Of a stretch of DNA of 64,000 bases, positions 54,525-63,841 are shown in pieces. The notes under the pieces were generated by a model that ran no database searches, was not told the origin of the DNA, and saw nothing but the letters and a program-made list of their open reading frames with translations. The stretch comes from Trebonia kvetii. Lineage in GTDB: Bacteria; Actinomycetota; Actinomycetes; Streptosporangiales; Streptosporangiaceae. A program made the translations under genes and the position numbers. The DNA lies in NCBI RefSeq assembly GCF_007827045.1, contig NZ_RPFW01000010.1, positions 22,261 through 86,260 of the forward strand, read 5' to 3'. The stretch's first letter is position 1. Each line of letters opens with the position of its first letter.

Positions 54525-55262
54525 TCAGCGGTACTGGCGGTGCTGTGCTTGAAGAAGACGATGGCGCAGGTCGTCTGGAAGGCTGACGACGCGGACCTCG
54601 ATGCGGTTGTCCTGGAGGGCGCGAGAGGCCCACGACCTCGCGCCGGGCAGGAACCGCGCTGCGGCCAGCGGGTCGCTCAAGCACAAGATAAGCTGCGGCC
54701 GCGGGTAGACGGTGGTGCCGATCCAGGCCAGCTTGAAGGCATCGGCCAGGACCTTGTGCTTTTGCGCGCTCTTGGGCGGCCCCTGGTGCGCCCAGCACTC
54801 GGCCAGGACCGTGCGGCCGGCGTCGGCGCCGTCGACTTCGACCCGCTCCCCGGACGGAACGGTGATGGTGTCAGGATTGAGTTCGCGGCCCAGTTGCGCG
54901 CCGAGGAGGTCCAGCATCACCCGTTCCGCGCCGCGCTGCTCAGCGGAATCGCCGGCTGGCACAGCCCCGGCCGAGGTGACAGCGGGACCGGCGGGCGCGC
55001 CTACCCCGGCAGCAGCCGTGCCCGCCAGGCTTGGGGTGCTTGTCGGTTCCCGGCTCGGTTCCCCGAGCCACTCGTTGACGATCTTGCCGTGAGGACCGGG
55101 CTCGCGCCGCACCATCCCGGCGCGCTCCAGGGCCCGGCAGACCTGGTTCACCCGCTGCCGCGGCGAGATGCCCGTGCGCGCGGCGAGCTGGTCATCATCG
55201 AGAGGCTGCGAGCTGACCCGGATCGCCGCCACGATGAGGTCGCGATGACTGTCGGCAGACAT
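54525..55262 (-). CDS. Winged-helix protein with possible nuclease-like C-terminus
   Basis: A 245-aa protein. Residues 5-60 form a winged helix (RDLIVAAIRVSSQPLDDDQL, GISPRQRVNQVCRALERAGM). After a Pro/Ala-rich linker, residues 115-245 look like a compact alpha/beta domain: VEVDGADAGRTVLAECWAHQ, then SAQKHKVLADAFKLAWIG and PQLILCLSDPLAA. The Asp...Glu-x-Trp spacing recalls diverged PD-(D/E)XK nucleases, but the usual Lys is absent. It may be a transcription regulator with a sensor domain or a restriction-like effector. The start MSADSHRDL is chosen over one seven codons upstream. Confidence 0.5.
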   Translation of the reverse strand: MSADSHRDLIVAAIRVSSQPLDDDQLAARTGISPRQRVNQVCRALERAGMVRREPGPHGKIVNEWLGEPSREPTSTPSLAGTAAAGVGAPAGPAVTSAGAVPAGDSAEQRGAERVMLDLLGAQLGRELNPDTITVPSGERVEVDGADAGRTVLAECWAHQGPPKSAQKHKVLADAFKLAWIGTTVYPRPQLILCLSDPLAAARFLPGARSWASRALQDNRIEVRVVSLPDDLRHRLLQAQHRQYR

Positions 55263-55603
55263 GCCTGAATTATGCTCCGGCACCAGGCCGGACGCCCGTA
55301 ATAGACCGACTTGCCCTGCACGACCCAGTCAGTCTGTGCACTCCCATGGCGAACCCGAGATCTGGCACTGGGATCCGACCAGAGGCGCGAGATCGCCGAT
55401 TATTTTCGCTGCCCCCCACGGCCAGCCAGGTGGTTGAGGCAAGTGCAGATCATCCATTTCAGCTCCCGGCCGGTTCCTCCTGACCTGGGGAGGCTCTGGG
55501 GGGCGCTACCCAGGGGGCAGGCAGGCCTCTCCCCAAAATTTTGTTGAGCGACCGCATCATGTCATATTTCAAGGTGACCAGGCTGTTATGCAATAATTCA
55601 ATC

Positions 55604-56554
55604 GTGACCATGATCATCACTCTCGGCAATGCGCGCAACGCTCTGCTTGTCAGCGATCGCCGCCTCACCCTACCGGGGGGCGGTCACGATGATGAGTCCA
55701 ATAAAGCATTTGTGCTGACTACCCGAGACGCTAGGATGGCCATCGGATTTGCGGGACTTGCCGAGGCCGCTACTCTTAGGTTCAAGACGCGATTTTGGCT
55801 GGCGCAGGCGCTAGCTGAGGTCGCGCCTCCGAGTCATACAATCGTAGAAATGTTGTCCCGGTTGAAAGCGAAGGCCAACCGGGAAATTTCACCACTTCGC
55901 GTTACAGACAAGAGATTGAGTATTACTGGCGTGGGATACATATATACTAACGGCCAGCCTCGGCTAGCGTTTTTTCGGCTGAGTAATTTTGAGTCGCCTG
56001 ATATGCAGCCATTGGTGGCCGACCGTGCCGCGCATCAGTTTCAGGAGTGGACCTGGTGGGCCGAGGAGGGCGAGCCATCAGCGATGTTGGGCAACATCTC
56101 TGGTTTCTTCACGCTTCCGCCGCAAGCGCAGAGCGTTTGGGGCGAAACGAAGGAATTGGTCCGGGCTGACAAACCGCCGCAGGCAATTGTGTCACGTACG
56201 GTAAAACTTATCCGCCTGACAGCGGATGACCGGAAAACGCAAGGGTCTGTGGGGCGCCAATGTATGAGTGTTGTTATCTCAAGTGACCCAACTGTCCAGC
56301 CGACGTCTAGGTATCATACATCCGAAGTGAAAGCCACCGCATACATGCCTGGAATTATCGACGCGAGGGGAGGGCCGCATCCGGTATTGGCAGTGATGGA
56401 TGCTTCATTCGGAGCAGTTGACGAAACCATACCGACCGTGGTACCCGAGGTTCCTCGCAATCGGCCGTGTCCCTGCGGTAGCGGACGCAAATATAAGTAC
56501 TGCCACGGGCGAGTTATGAAGATCAAGTCTCGGCCGGGATCGCGTCCGGCATAG
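55604..56554 (+). CDS. Proteasome-like (Ntn) domain protein with SEC-C zinc motif
   Basis: A 316-aa protein. The N-terminal 190 residues resemble the Ntn-hydrolase/proteasome-beta fold: MIITLGNARNALLVSDRRLT, then DDESNKAFVL and DARMAIGFAGLAEAA, in the order seen in HslV/proteasome subunits. No N-terminal Thr/Ser/Cys nucleophile is directly exposed, although Thr-5 is close. The last 40 residues carry a complete SEC-C zinc knuckle (PCPCGSGRKYKYCHGR). SEC-C motifs bind ribosomes or nucleic acid. The start is GTG 55604 or ATG 55610; neither has a clear ribosome-binding site. The gene is distinctly less GC-rich than its surroundings, suggesting transfer. Confidence 0.5.
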   Translation: MTMIITLGNARNALLVSDRRLTLPGGGHDDESNKAFVLTTRDARMAIGFAGLAEAATLRFKTRFWLAQALAEVAPPSHTIVEMLSRLKAKANREISPLRVTDKRLSITGVGYIYTNGQPRLAFFRLSNFESPDMQPLVADRAAHQFQEWTWWAEEGEPSAMLGNISGFFTLPPQAQSVWGETKELVRADKPPQAIVSRTVKLIRLTADDRKTQGSVGRQCMSVVISSDPTVQPTSRYHTSEVKATAYMPGIIDARGGPHPVLAVMDASFGAVDETIPTVVPEVPRNRPCPCGSGRKYKYCHGRVMKIKSRPGSRPA

Positions 56555-56804
56555 CCGGCAAAGCGCGGCCGCGCACTACCCAATAGATTCCGGCGCTGTC
56601 GAAGCTATCGCCCGTCTTTCTCACGCTGTCCCGCTGCCTCTTGCGACACAAAGCCTATCTCACCTTCCCGCAGAGTCGATTGGCCGGCGTACACGTGGGT
56701 TGCGGAAACCCGGTATGCGCTGAGGTAAGGCTGGGCGAGGATCTGACCTGATTCCGCATTTCCGGGAGGCCGTCACACCCGACTGATCCGTCTACGCTGG
56801 GATC

Positions 56805-57758
56805 ATGGGAGAGCGCGGTTGGGGTTGGACCCCCTCGAAGATCCGGCGGGTTCGGTTCATCGAGTGGCTGGTACCGCAGTCATCATCCGCCACATACGTA
56901 CCCATCAAGCCGTTCTACGACGCCCAGCCCGATGCAGACGCGCTCACCACCCAGGTCGTGCACGATGAGCTGCGGGAACTGGAGCAGCAGTCACTCATCC
57001 ATCTGGCGGCCGGGCTGGGCGGCATCGAGGGATTCGATGCCCTGGCCACCGCCAAGGGCCGCCTCCTGGCAGAAGATGTTCAGGCCGGTCGTGCTGACAT
57101 GCGGCAGCGCAGGGCAGCCTGCCGGGACGCGATGGTCGACTGGCTGTCCTCGCAGGACGCATCGACTTCGCTGAGGCAGCCTTCTCGCGACCTGATGCTT
57201 GCTGACCCGCGCTACGGCACCTGGCTGGCAGAGCCGTTCTCAGAGGCAGATCTTGACGCCGCCGCCGCCTGGTTGCGCAGACAAGGCCTAGTCGACGGAG
57301 TGACGGTCGATGAATGTGAGGGGCCGGTCCGGCTTTACCTTACTGACGCAGGCGTCTTGTGCGCCGAGGAGTTTTGCTCGGACACCGTGCAGTACGTCGC
57401 GGCGCAACGGTCGACGGCCTCGAACGCTGTGACAATCCACGGGCCTGCTAGCGGAGTGGTTGTGGGATCGCATGGCGTCACCCAACGTGCGGGCGATGCC
57501 GTGCAAACAACCCAGCTTGATGTCGCCGCGCTTGCGCGATTCGCCGATGCGGTGGCATTGGCACTGCCCGCCCTTGGGCTCGCACCTCGGGAACAAGAGG
57601 ATGCCAGGATCCTGACGGGCGAGATCGTCCAGGCGGCATCAAAGCTACGACCGGACCAGCACAAACTGAGAGTCCTTGGGCAGAGCTTGCGGACCATCCT
57701 CGAAGGGACTGCCAGCAACGTACTCGCCGCTACCCTCCTGGGGCTATGGCATGGCTGA
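56805..57758 (+). CDS. Hypothetical protein with winged-helix-like N-terminus
   Basis: A 317-aa protein. The first 90 residues are helical with a DNA-binding-like pattern (DELRELEQQSLIHLAAGLGG), followed by a middle helical part. A Gly/Val/Thr-rich turn region (VTIHGPASGVVVGSHGVTQR) then links to a C-terminal four-helix segment (LARFADAVALALPALGLAPR ... LGQSLRTILEGTASNVLAAT). The linker resembles bridges between sensor and effector domains in actinobacterial multi-domain proteins, but no effector is fused here. No catalytic motif is seen. The ATG start is clear. Confidence 0.55.
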   Translation: MGERGWGWTPSKIRRVRFIEWLVPQSSSATYVPIKPFYDAQPDADALTTQVVHDELRELEQQSLIHLAAGLGGIEGFDALATAKGRLLAEDVQAGRADMRQRRAACRDAMVDWLSSQDASTSLRQPSRDLMLADPRYGTWLAEPFSEADLDAAAAWLRRQGLVDGVTVDECEGPVRLYLTDAGVLCAEEFCSDTVQYVAAQRSTASNAVTIHGPASGVVVGSHGVTQRAGDAVQTTQLDVAALARFADAVALALPALGLAPREQEDARILTGEIVQAASKLRPDQHKLRVLGQSLRTILEGTASNVLAATLLGLWHG

Positions 57759-57760
57759 CC

Positions 57761-57787
57761 TGTGCCTGTGCCTGTGCCTGTGCCTGG
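57761..57787. repeat. Short tandem repeat of CTGTGC
   Basis: Just over four copies of the hexamer CTGTGC directly at and after the stop codon of the preceding gene. A copy change would be multiple-of-three and mostly non-coding. No known function. Confidence 0.6.
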
Positions 57788-57990
57788 AGACTATCGAATA
57801 GGACCTTAATAACTATTCTTGAAGGCAGCCTCTTTCTTAGCCGTTCAGGTGCTACCGGGCATACGCGTTGGCAAGCATGCGGCGAAGCAGATCAGCTCGT
57901 TATGGATGGCTAAACCGCCGCTGCTAACGATCTTCAATTGCCTGGGTTACGGGTCTGGCGTGTGTCGCGGTGGTGGGTTATGCCGGTGTC

Positions 57991-58533
57991 ATGAGGTATC
58001 CCGATGGCGGCGGGCTGACTGCTGCGGATCGTGCCCGCCGGGAGCAGGTGCGGCTGGCGGCGGCGGAGATGATCGAGGCCGGGGCGAGCGATGGTGAGGT
58101 CGCGCGGCGGTTGCGGGTGAGCCGGATGTCGGCGAACCGGTGGCGGCGGGCGCTGGCGGCCGGCGGCCGGGAGGCGCTGGCCTCCAAGGGGGCCGGCGGG
58201 GCGAAGTGCAAGCTGACGGAGGCCCAGGTCGCCGAGCTGGAAGCGGTGCTGGACGCGGGGCCCGCGGCGTGCGGTTATGAGGATCAGTGCTGGACCCTGG
58301 CCCGGATCGCCGATCAGGTGTGGCGGCGGTTCAGGGTGGAGTACACGCTGGGCGGGGTGCATGTGCTGCTGCACCGGATGGGGTGGAGCGTGCAGGTCCC
58401 GGCGCGGCGGGCGGCCGAGCGGGATGAGGCCGCGGTCGCCGCGTGGAAGCAGGAGACGTGGCCGGTCATAAAAGGGCGGCTGAGCAGCAGGGCGCCTGGC
58501 TGGTCTTCGAGGACGAGTCCGGGCAGGGTTTAA
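57991..58533 (+). CDS. IS630 transposase, N-terminal frame
   Basis: A 180-aa frame with helix-turn-helix domains ([20 protein letters not shown], then [32 protein letters not shown]). It ends in a reading that becomes non-homologous after [11 protein letters not shown]. The catalytic core lies in the overlapping -1 frame, so this frame alone supplies only DNA binding. Confidence 0.8.
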   Translation: MRYPDGGGLTAADRARREQVRLAAAEMIEAGASDGEVARRLRVSRMSANRWRRALAAGGREALASKGAGGAKCKLTEAQVAELEAVLDAGPAACGYEDQCWTLARIADQVWRRFRVEYTLGGVHVLLHRMGWSVQVPARRAAERDEAAVAAWKQETWPVIKGRLSSRAPGWSSRTSPGRV

Positions 58534-59060
58534 GGCCGCCGAAGGGCCGCACCTGGGGGCGGCGCGGCGCGACCCCGGTCGTCAAGGTGACCGGCGGCAG
58601 CAACAAGCGGGTGTCGCTGGCCGCGGTGATCGCCGTCAAGGCCGGGCAGCGGCCGCGGCTGATCTACCGCGTCCATTCCGGCCCCCGGCGCGGTGACAAG
58701 CGCAAGGGGTTCACCGAGACGGACTACGCCCGGCTGCTGGACGCCGCCCACCAGCAGCTCGGCGGGCCGCTCGTCCTGATCTGGGACAATCTCAATACGC
58801 ACGTCAGCCGGGCGATGCGCGAGCTGATCGCGGCCCGGGACTGGCTCACCGTCTACCAGCTGCCGGCCTATGCCTCCGAGCTCAACCCGGTCGAGTCGGT
58901 GTGGTCGCACCTGAAAAGATCCCTGGCCAACCTGGTCAAGCATGACCTCGCCCAGCTCACCGCCCTGGCCAAGTCCCGGCTCCGCCGCATGCAGTACCAG
59001 CCCGGCCTGATCAACGGGTTCCTCACCGGAACCAGGCTTGATCTCACGTCCCTTGCGTAA
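58443..59060 (+). CDS. IS630 transposase, catalytic frame
   Basis: A 205-aa frame with the DDE core: [20 protein letters not shown] (first Asp), [20 protein letters not shown] (second Asp) and [20 protein letters not shown] (Glu). It lacks its own binding domain and has no ribosome-binding site. The two frames overlap across ATAAAAGGG (58468-58476), where a -1 slip would join VIK to RAAEQQGAW, giving one complete transposase. Confidence 0.82.
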   Translation: MEAGDVAGHKRAAEQQGAWLVFEDESGQGLRPPKGRTWGRRGATPVVKVTGGSNKRVSLAAVIAVKAGQRPRLIYRVHSGPRRGDKRKGFTETDYARLLDAAHQQLGGPLVLIWDNLNTHVSRAMRELIAARDWLTVYQLPAYASELNPVESVWSHLKRSLANLVKHDLAQLTALAKSRLRRMQYQPGLINGFLTGTRLDLTSLA

Positions 59061-60320
59061 CCTCCGCAATTGAAGATCGTTAGTGGTGGCGCAACCGCGC
59101 AGAACGATTCCTCTTTGTGTCAAGTGGGACCGCTGGTCTTCCTATGAGCCTCTGAGGTGCGGTTATTTCCTTGCCAACGTCATAGGGGTACGGTGGTTCT
59201 TGGTCCGGGAGTGGCTTGGCCGAAGAGCCGGCGTCCTGGGGTGTGAGCCGGCCGCGCTGGCGTCAGAGTCGTTCCCCGCGTGCCCTCCCGGACTGCTGCT
59301 CCCGCGTGCGGCGCGGACGGCGTCGGCCTTGAGGTGCTTGTAGAAGGCGTCGCTGACCTGCCGTTTCAGGGCGCGCAGCGCTTCCTTGGCGGTCTTGCCC
59401 TCGGCGGTCTTCTTGTCGAAGTAGGCGCGGCCCTCGCTGCCGGGGTAGCGGATCTGGGTGACCGCGGTCATGTGCGCGGCGTGGTTGAGCCGCCGGTTCC
59501 CGCGCCGCGACAGGCGGAACACCGTCCGCCTGCCCGAGGAGACCTCGACCGGGGCGGTGCCGTTGTAAGCGGCGAACGCGTCCCGGCTCGCGAACCGGGA
59601 GACGTCGCCCGTCTCGCCGATCACCGTGGCGGCGATCACCGGGCCGACCCCGAAGATCTCCGTCAGGCTGGTGCCCGTGGCCCGCACCGCGGCTGCCAGC
59701 TTCTTCTTCGTCTCCCGCACCTGCTCGTCGGCCCGGCGCAGATCATCCAGCAGGTCGGCGGCCAGCTCCGCGCGGGCCAGCTGCACCGCGCCGGACGGGG
59801 TAACCTGCGCCAGGACGCGGGCGGCGTGCGCGATGGTGATCTCCTTGCCGATGCCGCCGGGGACCAGCTCGCACAGCGCCGCGTGCAGCCGGCAGGCGAT
59901 CCGGGTCCGGTTCCGTCCCAGGTCATGCTGCCGTCTGGACCACATCTTCAGCACCGCGCAGTGATCATCCGGTGTGACCTCGCGGACGGTCCGGGACCTT
60001 AGCGCGGTGACCGCGATCGCGCGGGCGTCGTTCGGGTCATTCTTGTTCACCGCCTCATCGGCCAGCAGCCGCACCCGGGCGGCCAGCTTGGGCTGCACGT
60101 CCAGCACCCGCTCCCCGGCTGCGACCAGCTGCTGGGCCAGCAGGTGGCCCAGGCCCCCGGCGCCCTCCACGGCCCAGGACCGCTCCGGCCACGGCGCCGC
60201 CCATTCCAGCAGCCGCCGCGCCTGCGCCGCCGAGGCCCGGATCCGCAGCTGGCCGAGCGGCTGCTCACCGGCACTGACCGCCACCGCGGTGCGGAATCTG
60301 TCAACCTGAACGAGGCACCG

Positions 60321-61355
60321 TCACGCGAGCATTACTGAGTGCTGGTCTCCTTCTTCCTGGGGCGGGTTGATCCAGGATGTGCCTGGCAGTTTCGGCGGGG
60401 CGGGTGGCTTGCTGACGAAGCGCTCGGGGTGGGCGAGGTAGGCGGCGTCCAGGACCTGGGCGCGGGCGGCCCGGACGGCGGGGGCGTGGCCGTGGTGGAT
60501 GTCGGCGGCGGTGTGCAGGCCGAGTCCGCCGTGATGGTGGTCGTTGTTGTACCAGCCGAAGAATTCCTGGCAGTGGGCGCGGGCTGCCTCGATGGTGGCG
60601 AACCGGGCGGGGAACGCCGGCCGGTATTTGAGGGTCTTGAACTGCGCTTCGGAGTACGGGTTGTCGTTGCTGACGTGGGGGCGGGAGTGGGACTGGGTGA
60701 CGCCGAGGTCGGCGAGCAGCAGCGCGACGGGCTTGGAGGTCATGGAGGAGCCGCGGTCGGCGTGGAGGCTGAGCTGGCCGCGGGTGATCCCCTGCTTGGC
60801 GCAGGTCTCCGCGATGAGCTTCTCCGCCAGCACGGCGGACTCCCGGGTCGCGACCATCCAGCCGACGGCGTACCGGCTGTAGATGTCGAGGATGACGTAG
60901 AGGTGGTAGTAGGTCCATTTGACCGGGCCGTGGATCTTGGTGATGTCCCAGGAGTAGACCTGGTTCGGCCCGGTGGCGACGAGTTCGGGCTTGACCGCGG
61001 CGGGGTGCGTCGCCTGACGCCGCCGCTCGCGGCTTTCCCCGGCCTCGCGCAGCACCCGGTAGTAGGTGGACACCGATCCGAGGTAAGTTCCTTCATCCAG
61101 CAAGGTCGCCCATACCTCGTCCGGGGCCAGGTCAGCGAACCGGCTGCTGTGCAGCGCGTCCAGGATTGCCTTCCGCTCGGCGGGGGCCAGCGCCCGCGGC
61201 TGGGCCCGCTCCTTATGCGGGACCGAGGCCGGCCTGGGCGCTGGCGGGCTGATCCGGTGCCGCCGGTACCAGGTAGCCTGCGCCACGCCGGCCGCGCGGC
61301 AGGCCGCCCTGGTGCCGATCTGAGGCGCGAGCAGGGCGATCGCCTCGTCGGTCAC
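60321..61355 (-). CDS. IS3-type OrfB transposase
   Basis: A 344-aa protein with an HTH segment (CRAAGVAQATWYRRHR) and an rve integrase core: VYSWDITKIHGPVKWTYYHL (Asp), LSLHADRGSSMTSKPVALLL (Asp) and NPYSEAQFKTLKYRPAF (Glu). It starts at GTG 61355, overlapping the orfA stop (GTGA), so it is probably made by translational coupling. Longer readings of this frame are shadows of orfA. The C-terminus reaches almost to the IS end. Confidence 0.85.
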   Translation of the reverse strand: MTDEAIALLAPQIGTRAACRAAGVAQATWYRRHRISPPAPRPASVPHKERAQPRALAPAERKAILDALHSSRFADLAPDEVWATLLDEGTYLGSVSTYYRVLREAGESRERRRQATHPAAVKPELVATGPNQVYSWDITKIHGPVKWTYYHLYVILDIYSRYAVGWMVATRESAVLAEKLIAETCAKQGITRGQLSLHADRGSSMTSKPVALLLADLGVTQSHSRPHVSNDNPYSEAQFKTLKYRPAFPARFATIEAARAHCQEFFGWYNNDHHHGGLGLHTAADIHHGHAPAVRAARAQVLDAAYLAHPERFVSKPPAPPKLPGTSWINPPQEEGDQHSVMLA

Positions 61356-61801
61356 GAACTCGACCCGTGCTCGGAGTCCGCGCCCTCGGAGATCGTCTCC
61401 AAGAGCGCCTGCAGTTTTGACTGCACATCGGCCACGAAGCGGGCCTTGGCCAGCTCCTGCTCCAGCTTGGCTTTCTCTTTCTGCAGCCGGGCGATCTGCG
61501 CGTCTCGCGGGTCGGCCGCCGGGCGTCCGGACGCCCGCGCCGGGCTCGCCGGGGCGCCGGCATCGCGGGCCCGCCGCCACTCGGTGATGAGACTGGAGTA
61601 CAGGCCCTCCCGGCGCAGGATCGCGCCCTTCTCACCAGGCGCCGCCGCCTCGTAAGCGGCCAGGACTTCCTGCTTGTACTGCGCGGTGAACGTCCGCCGG
61701 CGGGCCTTCTCGGGCACCTCCGGATCCGGGCGCTCCTGCTCGCCGGTCACCCGTCCAGCATCGCCGGCCAGCGGCATGCGGTCGAGCGAGGTCATTGTCA
61801 T
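61352..61801 (-). CDS. IS3-type OrfA
   Basis: A 149-aa protein with a helix-turn-helix (RRTFTAQYKQEVLAAYEAAA, ILRREGLYSSLITEWRRA) and a C-terminal coiled coil (IARLQKEKAKLEQELAKARF). It binds IS ends. The stop overlaps the orfB start by GTGA. The exact start among early Met codons (61801 or 61795) is uncertain. Confidence 0.8.
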   Translation of the reverse strand: MTMTSLDRMPLAGDAGRVTGEQERPDPEVPEKARRRTFTAQYKQEVLAAYEAAAPGEKGAILRREGLYSSLITEWRRARDAGAPASPARASGRPAADPRDAQIARLQKEKAKLEQELAKARFVADVQSKLQALLETISEGADSEHGSSS

Positions 61802-61933
61802 CTAGGAAAGCGTCTCCGTCCCCGCCCTCGGGGAGTGTCAGTGGTTACTGAGGGGCGGGTGCCTCACGACAGCTTGGCAGAGAGGGGTGTGCGAGGCCTT
61901 ATGCGGGTCCACGCCGATCATCACGCCTGTCAT

Positions 61934-62459
61934 GACCTGCCTCCCATCCTCGCCATTGAGGGGTCCGCGGCGGGCATGCCTTATTCCAGATAGTCAGCGT
62001 CGCACCTCTTATGAGCCACGCCGCGGCAGGGTCCGACAGGCCGGCACGTCGTTCGGAAGCCAGGCCAGCACGCTGGTCGGCAGCGGTTCGCAGAGCCAAA
62101 CCCATCGAACCCCTAAACGCTACAACTGGACCCAGCCGTAGCGTCAGTACCGATTCTTCAATAAGGCGGTTCAGGACACAGTTGACGCCTGCGCGATGAC
62201 AATTGACCGCCGACCATAACGGCGGCTACGTGAGCGCCTTACCGTGCTCAGCGGTCGCGTGTGGTCGCTGTCTCTCGTCAGGCAGCTCGGCAAGGCGACC
62301 GTTGGGCAGGTTCGGCTGGCCGTCATCACGCCCGAGACGCTCTTCTCTCTACACCGAGCCGGGATGGTCCAGGGTGTGAATGTGTCTTCTTCGTCGAGCT
62401 TGCGCGGGCGTTGCCGGGGCCGGGCAGCCGCGGCGGCTAGGCTGCCCGGCCCTGACTGA
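61934..62459. other. Region without a clear gene
   Basis: About 525 bases. The first part should be the non-coding upstream end of the broken IS110 element, where a bridge RNA would be encoded. The rest holds only short frames without protein character, ending at the DUF2637-type gene stop at 62460. Confidence 0.3.
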
Positions 62460-62678
62460 CTAGGAAAGCACCGGCTGCCCGGCCGTGAGTTCGGCGTTGA
62501 GCAAGCGGGCGAGCGCGTTCAGTTTTTCGTTGGATCCCTGCACCCCGCCGCCGCGCAGCGTACGCCGGGACACGGGTCTGCCTTCGGCGGCAAGTTCGCG
62601 GGCGATGCGGACGGCTTCCTGGTCGCAGCAGGCCCTGGCTGACCTTGCCCCCGTTCGCCGGACACTTCGGGTGTGGGG

Positions 62679-63482
62679 TCAGGCGCCGTGGTCTGGCGGC
62701 CTGAGTCGTGTCTCGAAGTCGGCTGGGCTGAGCATCCCGAGGCTGGAATGCCTTCGCGCGGGGTTATACCAGCATTCTATCCATTCGAATATCGCGTTCG
62801 CTAGCTCTTTCCTGGATTTCCATGCCTTCCGGTCAAGAAGTTCTATCTGCATGGTGCCCCAGAACGATTCCATCATCGAGTTGTCGTAGCAGTCCCCGAC
62901 CGTTCCCATCGAGCCGAGCAGCCCCGCGTCGCGGAGCCTTTTCCCGAAAGCCCAGGACGTGTACTGCGTTCCGTGGTCGGAATGCAGGATCGTTTTGCTT
63001 GACTCCGGGCGGCGCCGGAGGATAGCCATGCCGATCGCGTCGATGACCAGCTCCGATTTCTGGCTGACGTCAATTGACCAGCCGATGATCCGTCGCGAGC
63101 AGGCGTCCATGACCGCCGCGCAGTACACCTTTCCCTCGGCTGTCGGGTGCTCGGTGATGTCGGTCAGCCAGAGCTGGTCGAGCTCGACGACCGCGAACTG
63201 CCGGTGCACCAGGTCTTCCTCGGTCGCGGCGTTGACCAGGTTCTTCCGGCCTTTGCGCCGGTGGACGCCCTGCAGGCCGGCTTCGCGCATCAGCCGGGCG
63301 ACCCGCTTGCGGTTCACCGTCTCGCCCAGGCCCAGGACCAGCTCGGCGTGCACCCGCGGCCACCCGTAAGTGCCGCGCGATTCCTCGTGAACCGCCGCGA
63401 TCATCTTCGCAAGCTCCCTGTTCCTCGCGTTTCTCGGCGATTCCGGCTTTCCGAGCCATTCGTAATAGCCGGACGTGGACAC
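62679..63482 (-). CDS. IS3-family OrfB transposase, copy B
   Basis: A 267-aa protein matching the OrfB of copy A across its whole length, with the same DDE motifs (LWLTDITEHP, ILHSDHGTQY, DNSMMESFWG). Expected to be produced as an OrfAB fusion. Confidence 0.88.
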   Translation of the reverse strand: MSTSGYYEWLGKPESPRNARNRELAKMIAAVHEESRGTYGWPRVHAELVLGLGETVNRKRVARLMREAGLQGVHRRKGRKNLVNAATEEDLVHRQFAVVELDQLWLTDITEHPTAEGKVYCAAVMDACSRRIIGWSIDVSQKSELVIDAIGMAILRRRPESSKTILHSDHGTQYTSWAFGKRLRDAGLLGSMGTVGDCYDNSMMESFWGTMQIELLDRKAWKSRKELANAIFEWIECWYNPARRHSSLGMLSPADFETRLRPPDHGA

Positions 63483-63550
63483 GTTCAGTACCCGGCAGGC
63501 CGCCGCGACCGGGATTCCGGTATCGGCCAGCTCTCGGACCAGCCGGAAGG

Positions 63551-63841
63551 TTACTTTGGGAGGACGCTTTCCCTGGCAAAGTAAGCGGCGGCGCGCTTGA
63601 GGATGTCGTTTTCCATCTCAAGCTGCCGGTTTTTCCGGCGCAGCTCTGCGATCTCTTTCTTTTCCGCGCTGGTTGGCTTTAGCGGGCTGCTGCTTTCGTC
63701 GGCGTCGGCCTGGGCGAGCCAGTTCCGCAGGCACGATTCGCTGATGCCGAGGTCTTTCGCGGTCTTGGCGATCGGTGCGGTGCCCTGGCGGGCGAGCTCG
63801 ACGGCGCGCTGGCGGAACTCCGGAGGGTGCGGTGCGGGCAT
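63551..63841 (-). CDS. IS3-family OrfA, copy B
   Basis: A 96-aa helix-turn-helix and leucine-zipper protein matching OrfA of copy A. The -1 overlap with orfB at CCAAAGTAA is preserved, so this copy should be as active as the other. Confidence 0.85.
   Translation of the reverse strand: MPAPHPPEFRQRAVELARQGTAPIAKTAKDLGISESCLRNWLAQADADESSSPLKPTSAEKKEIAELRRKNRQLEMENDILKRAAAYFARESVLPK

Larger units (their letters stand above)
57927..59080 (+). mobile_element. IS630-family insertion sequence
   Basis: An 1154-bp element with terminal inverted repeats ACGATCTTCAATTGC at the left and the complement at the right. It is flanked by TA on both sides (57925-57926 and 59081-59082), the typical target of this family. 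It carries two overlapping frames joined by a probable -1 frameshift. Confidence 0.88.
60299..61879 (-). mobile_element. IS3-type insertion sequence inside IS110
   Basis: The element begins TGTCAACCTGAACGAGGCAC and ends in the imperfect complement (TGCCAAGCTGTCGTGAGGCA), with the TG...CA ends usual for IS3 elements. It lies within codons 16-20 of an IS110 transposase. No clear target duplication is visible, so a small rearrangement may have followed insertion. It carries orfA and orfB. Confidence 0.7.
59163..61933 (-). pseudogene. IS110-family transposase split by an IS3-type element
   Basis: The 5' end (61880-61933) encodes MTGVMIGVDPHKASHT, the first Asp motif of IS110 transposases. The rest (59163-60298) resumes at RTAVAVSAGEQPLGQLRIRA and includes NKNDPNDARAIAV (DxxDA pair) and the C-terminal transposase_20 domain (GVGPVIAATVIGETGD, SSGRRTVFRLSRRGNRRLNH). 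A 1.6-kb IS3-type element separates the parts after codon 16, so no functional protein is made. It is a different IS110 member from the one at 48.9 kb (NKNDPNDARA versus QGKSDPLDAV). Confidence 0.8.

Noticed and set aside
57761-57787. A CRISPR-like array
   Set aside because: The repeats are contiguous hexamers without spacers, so this is a simple tandem repeat.
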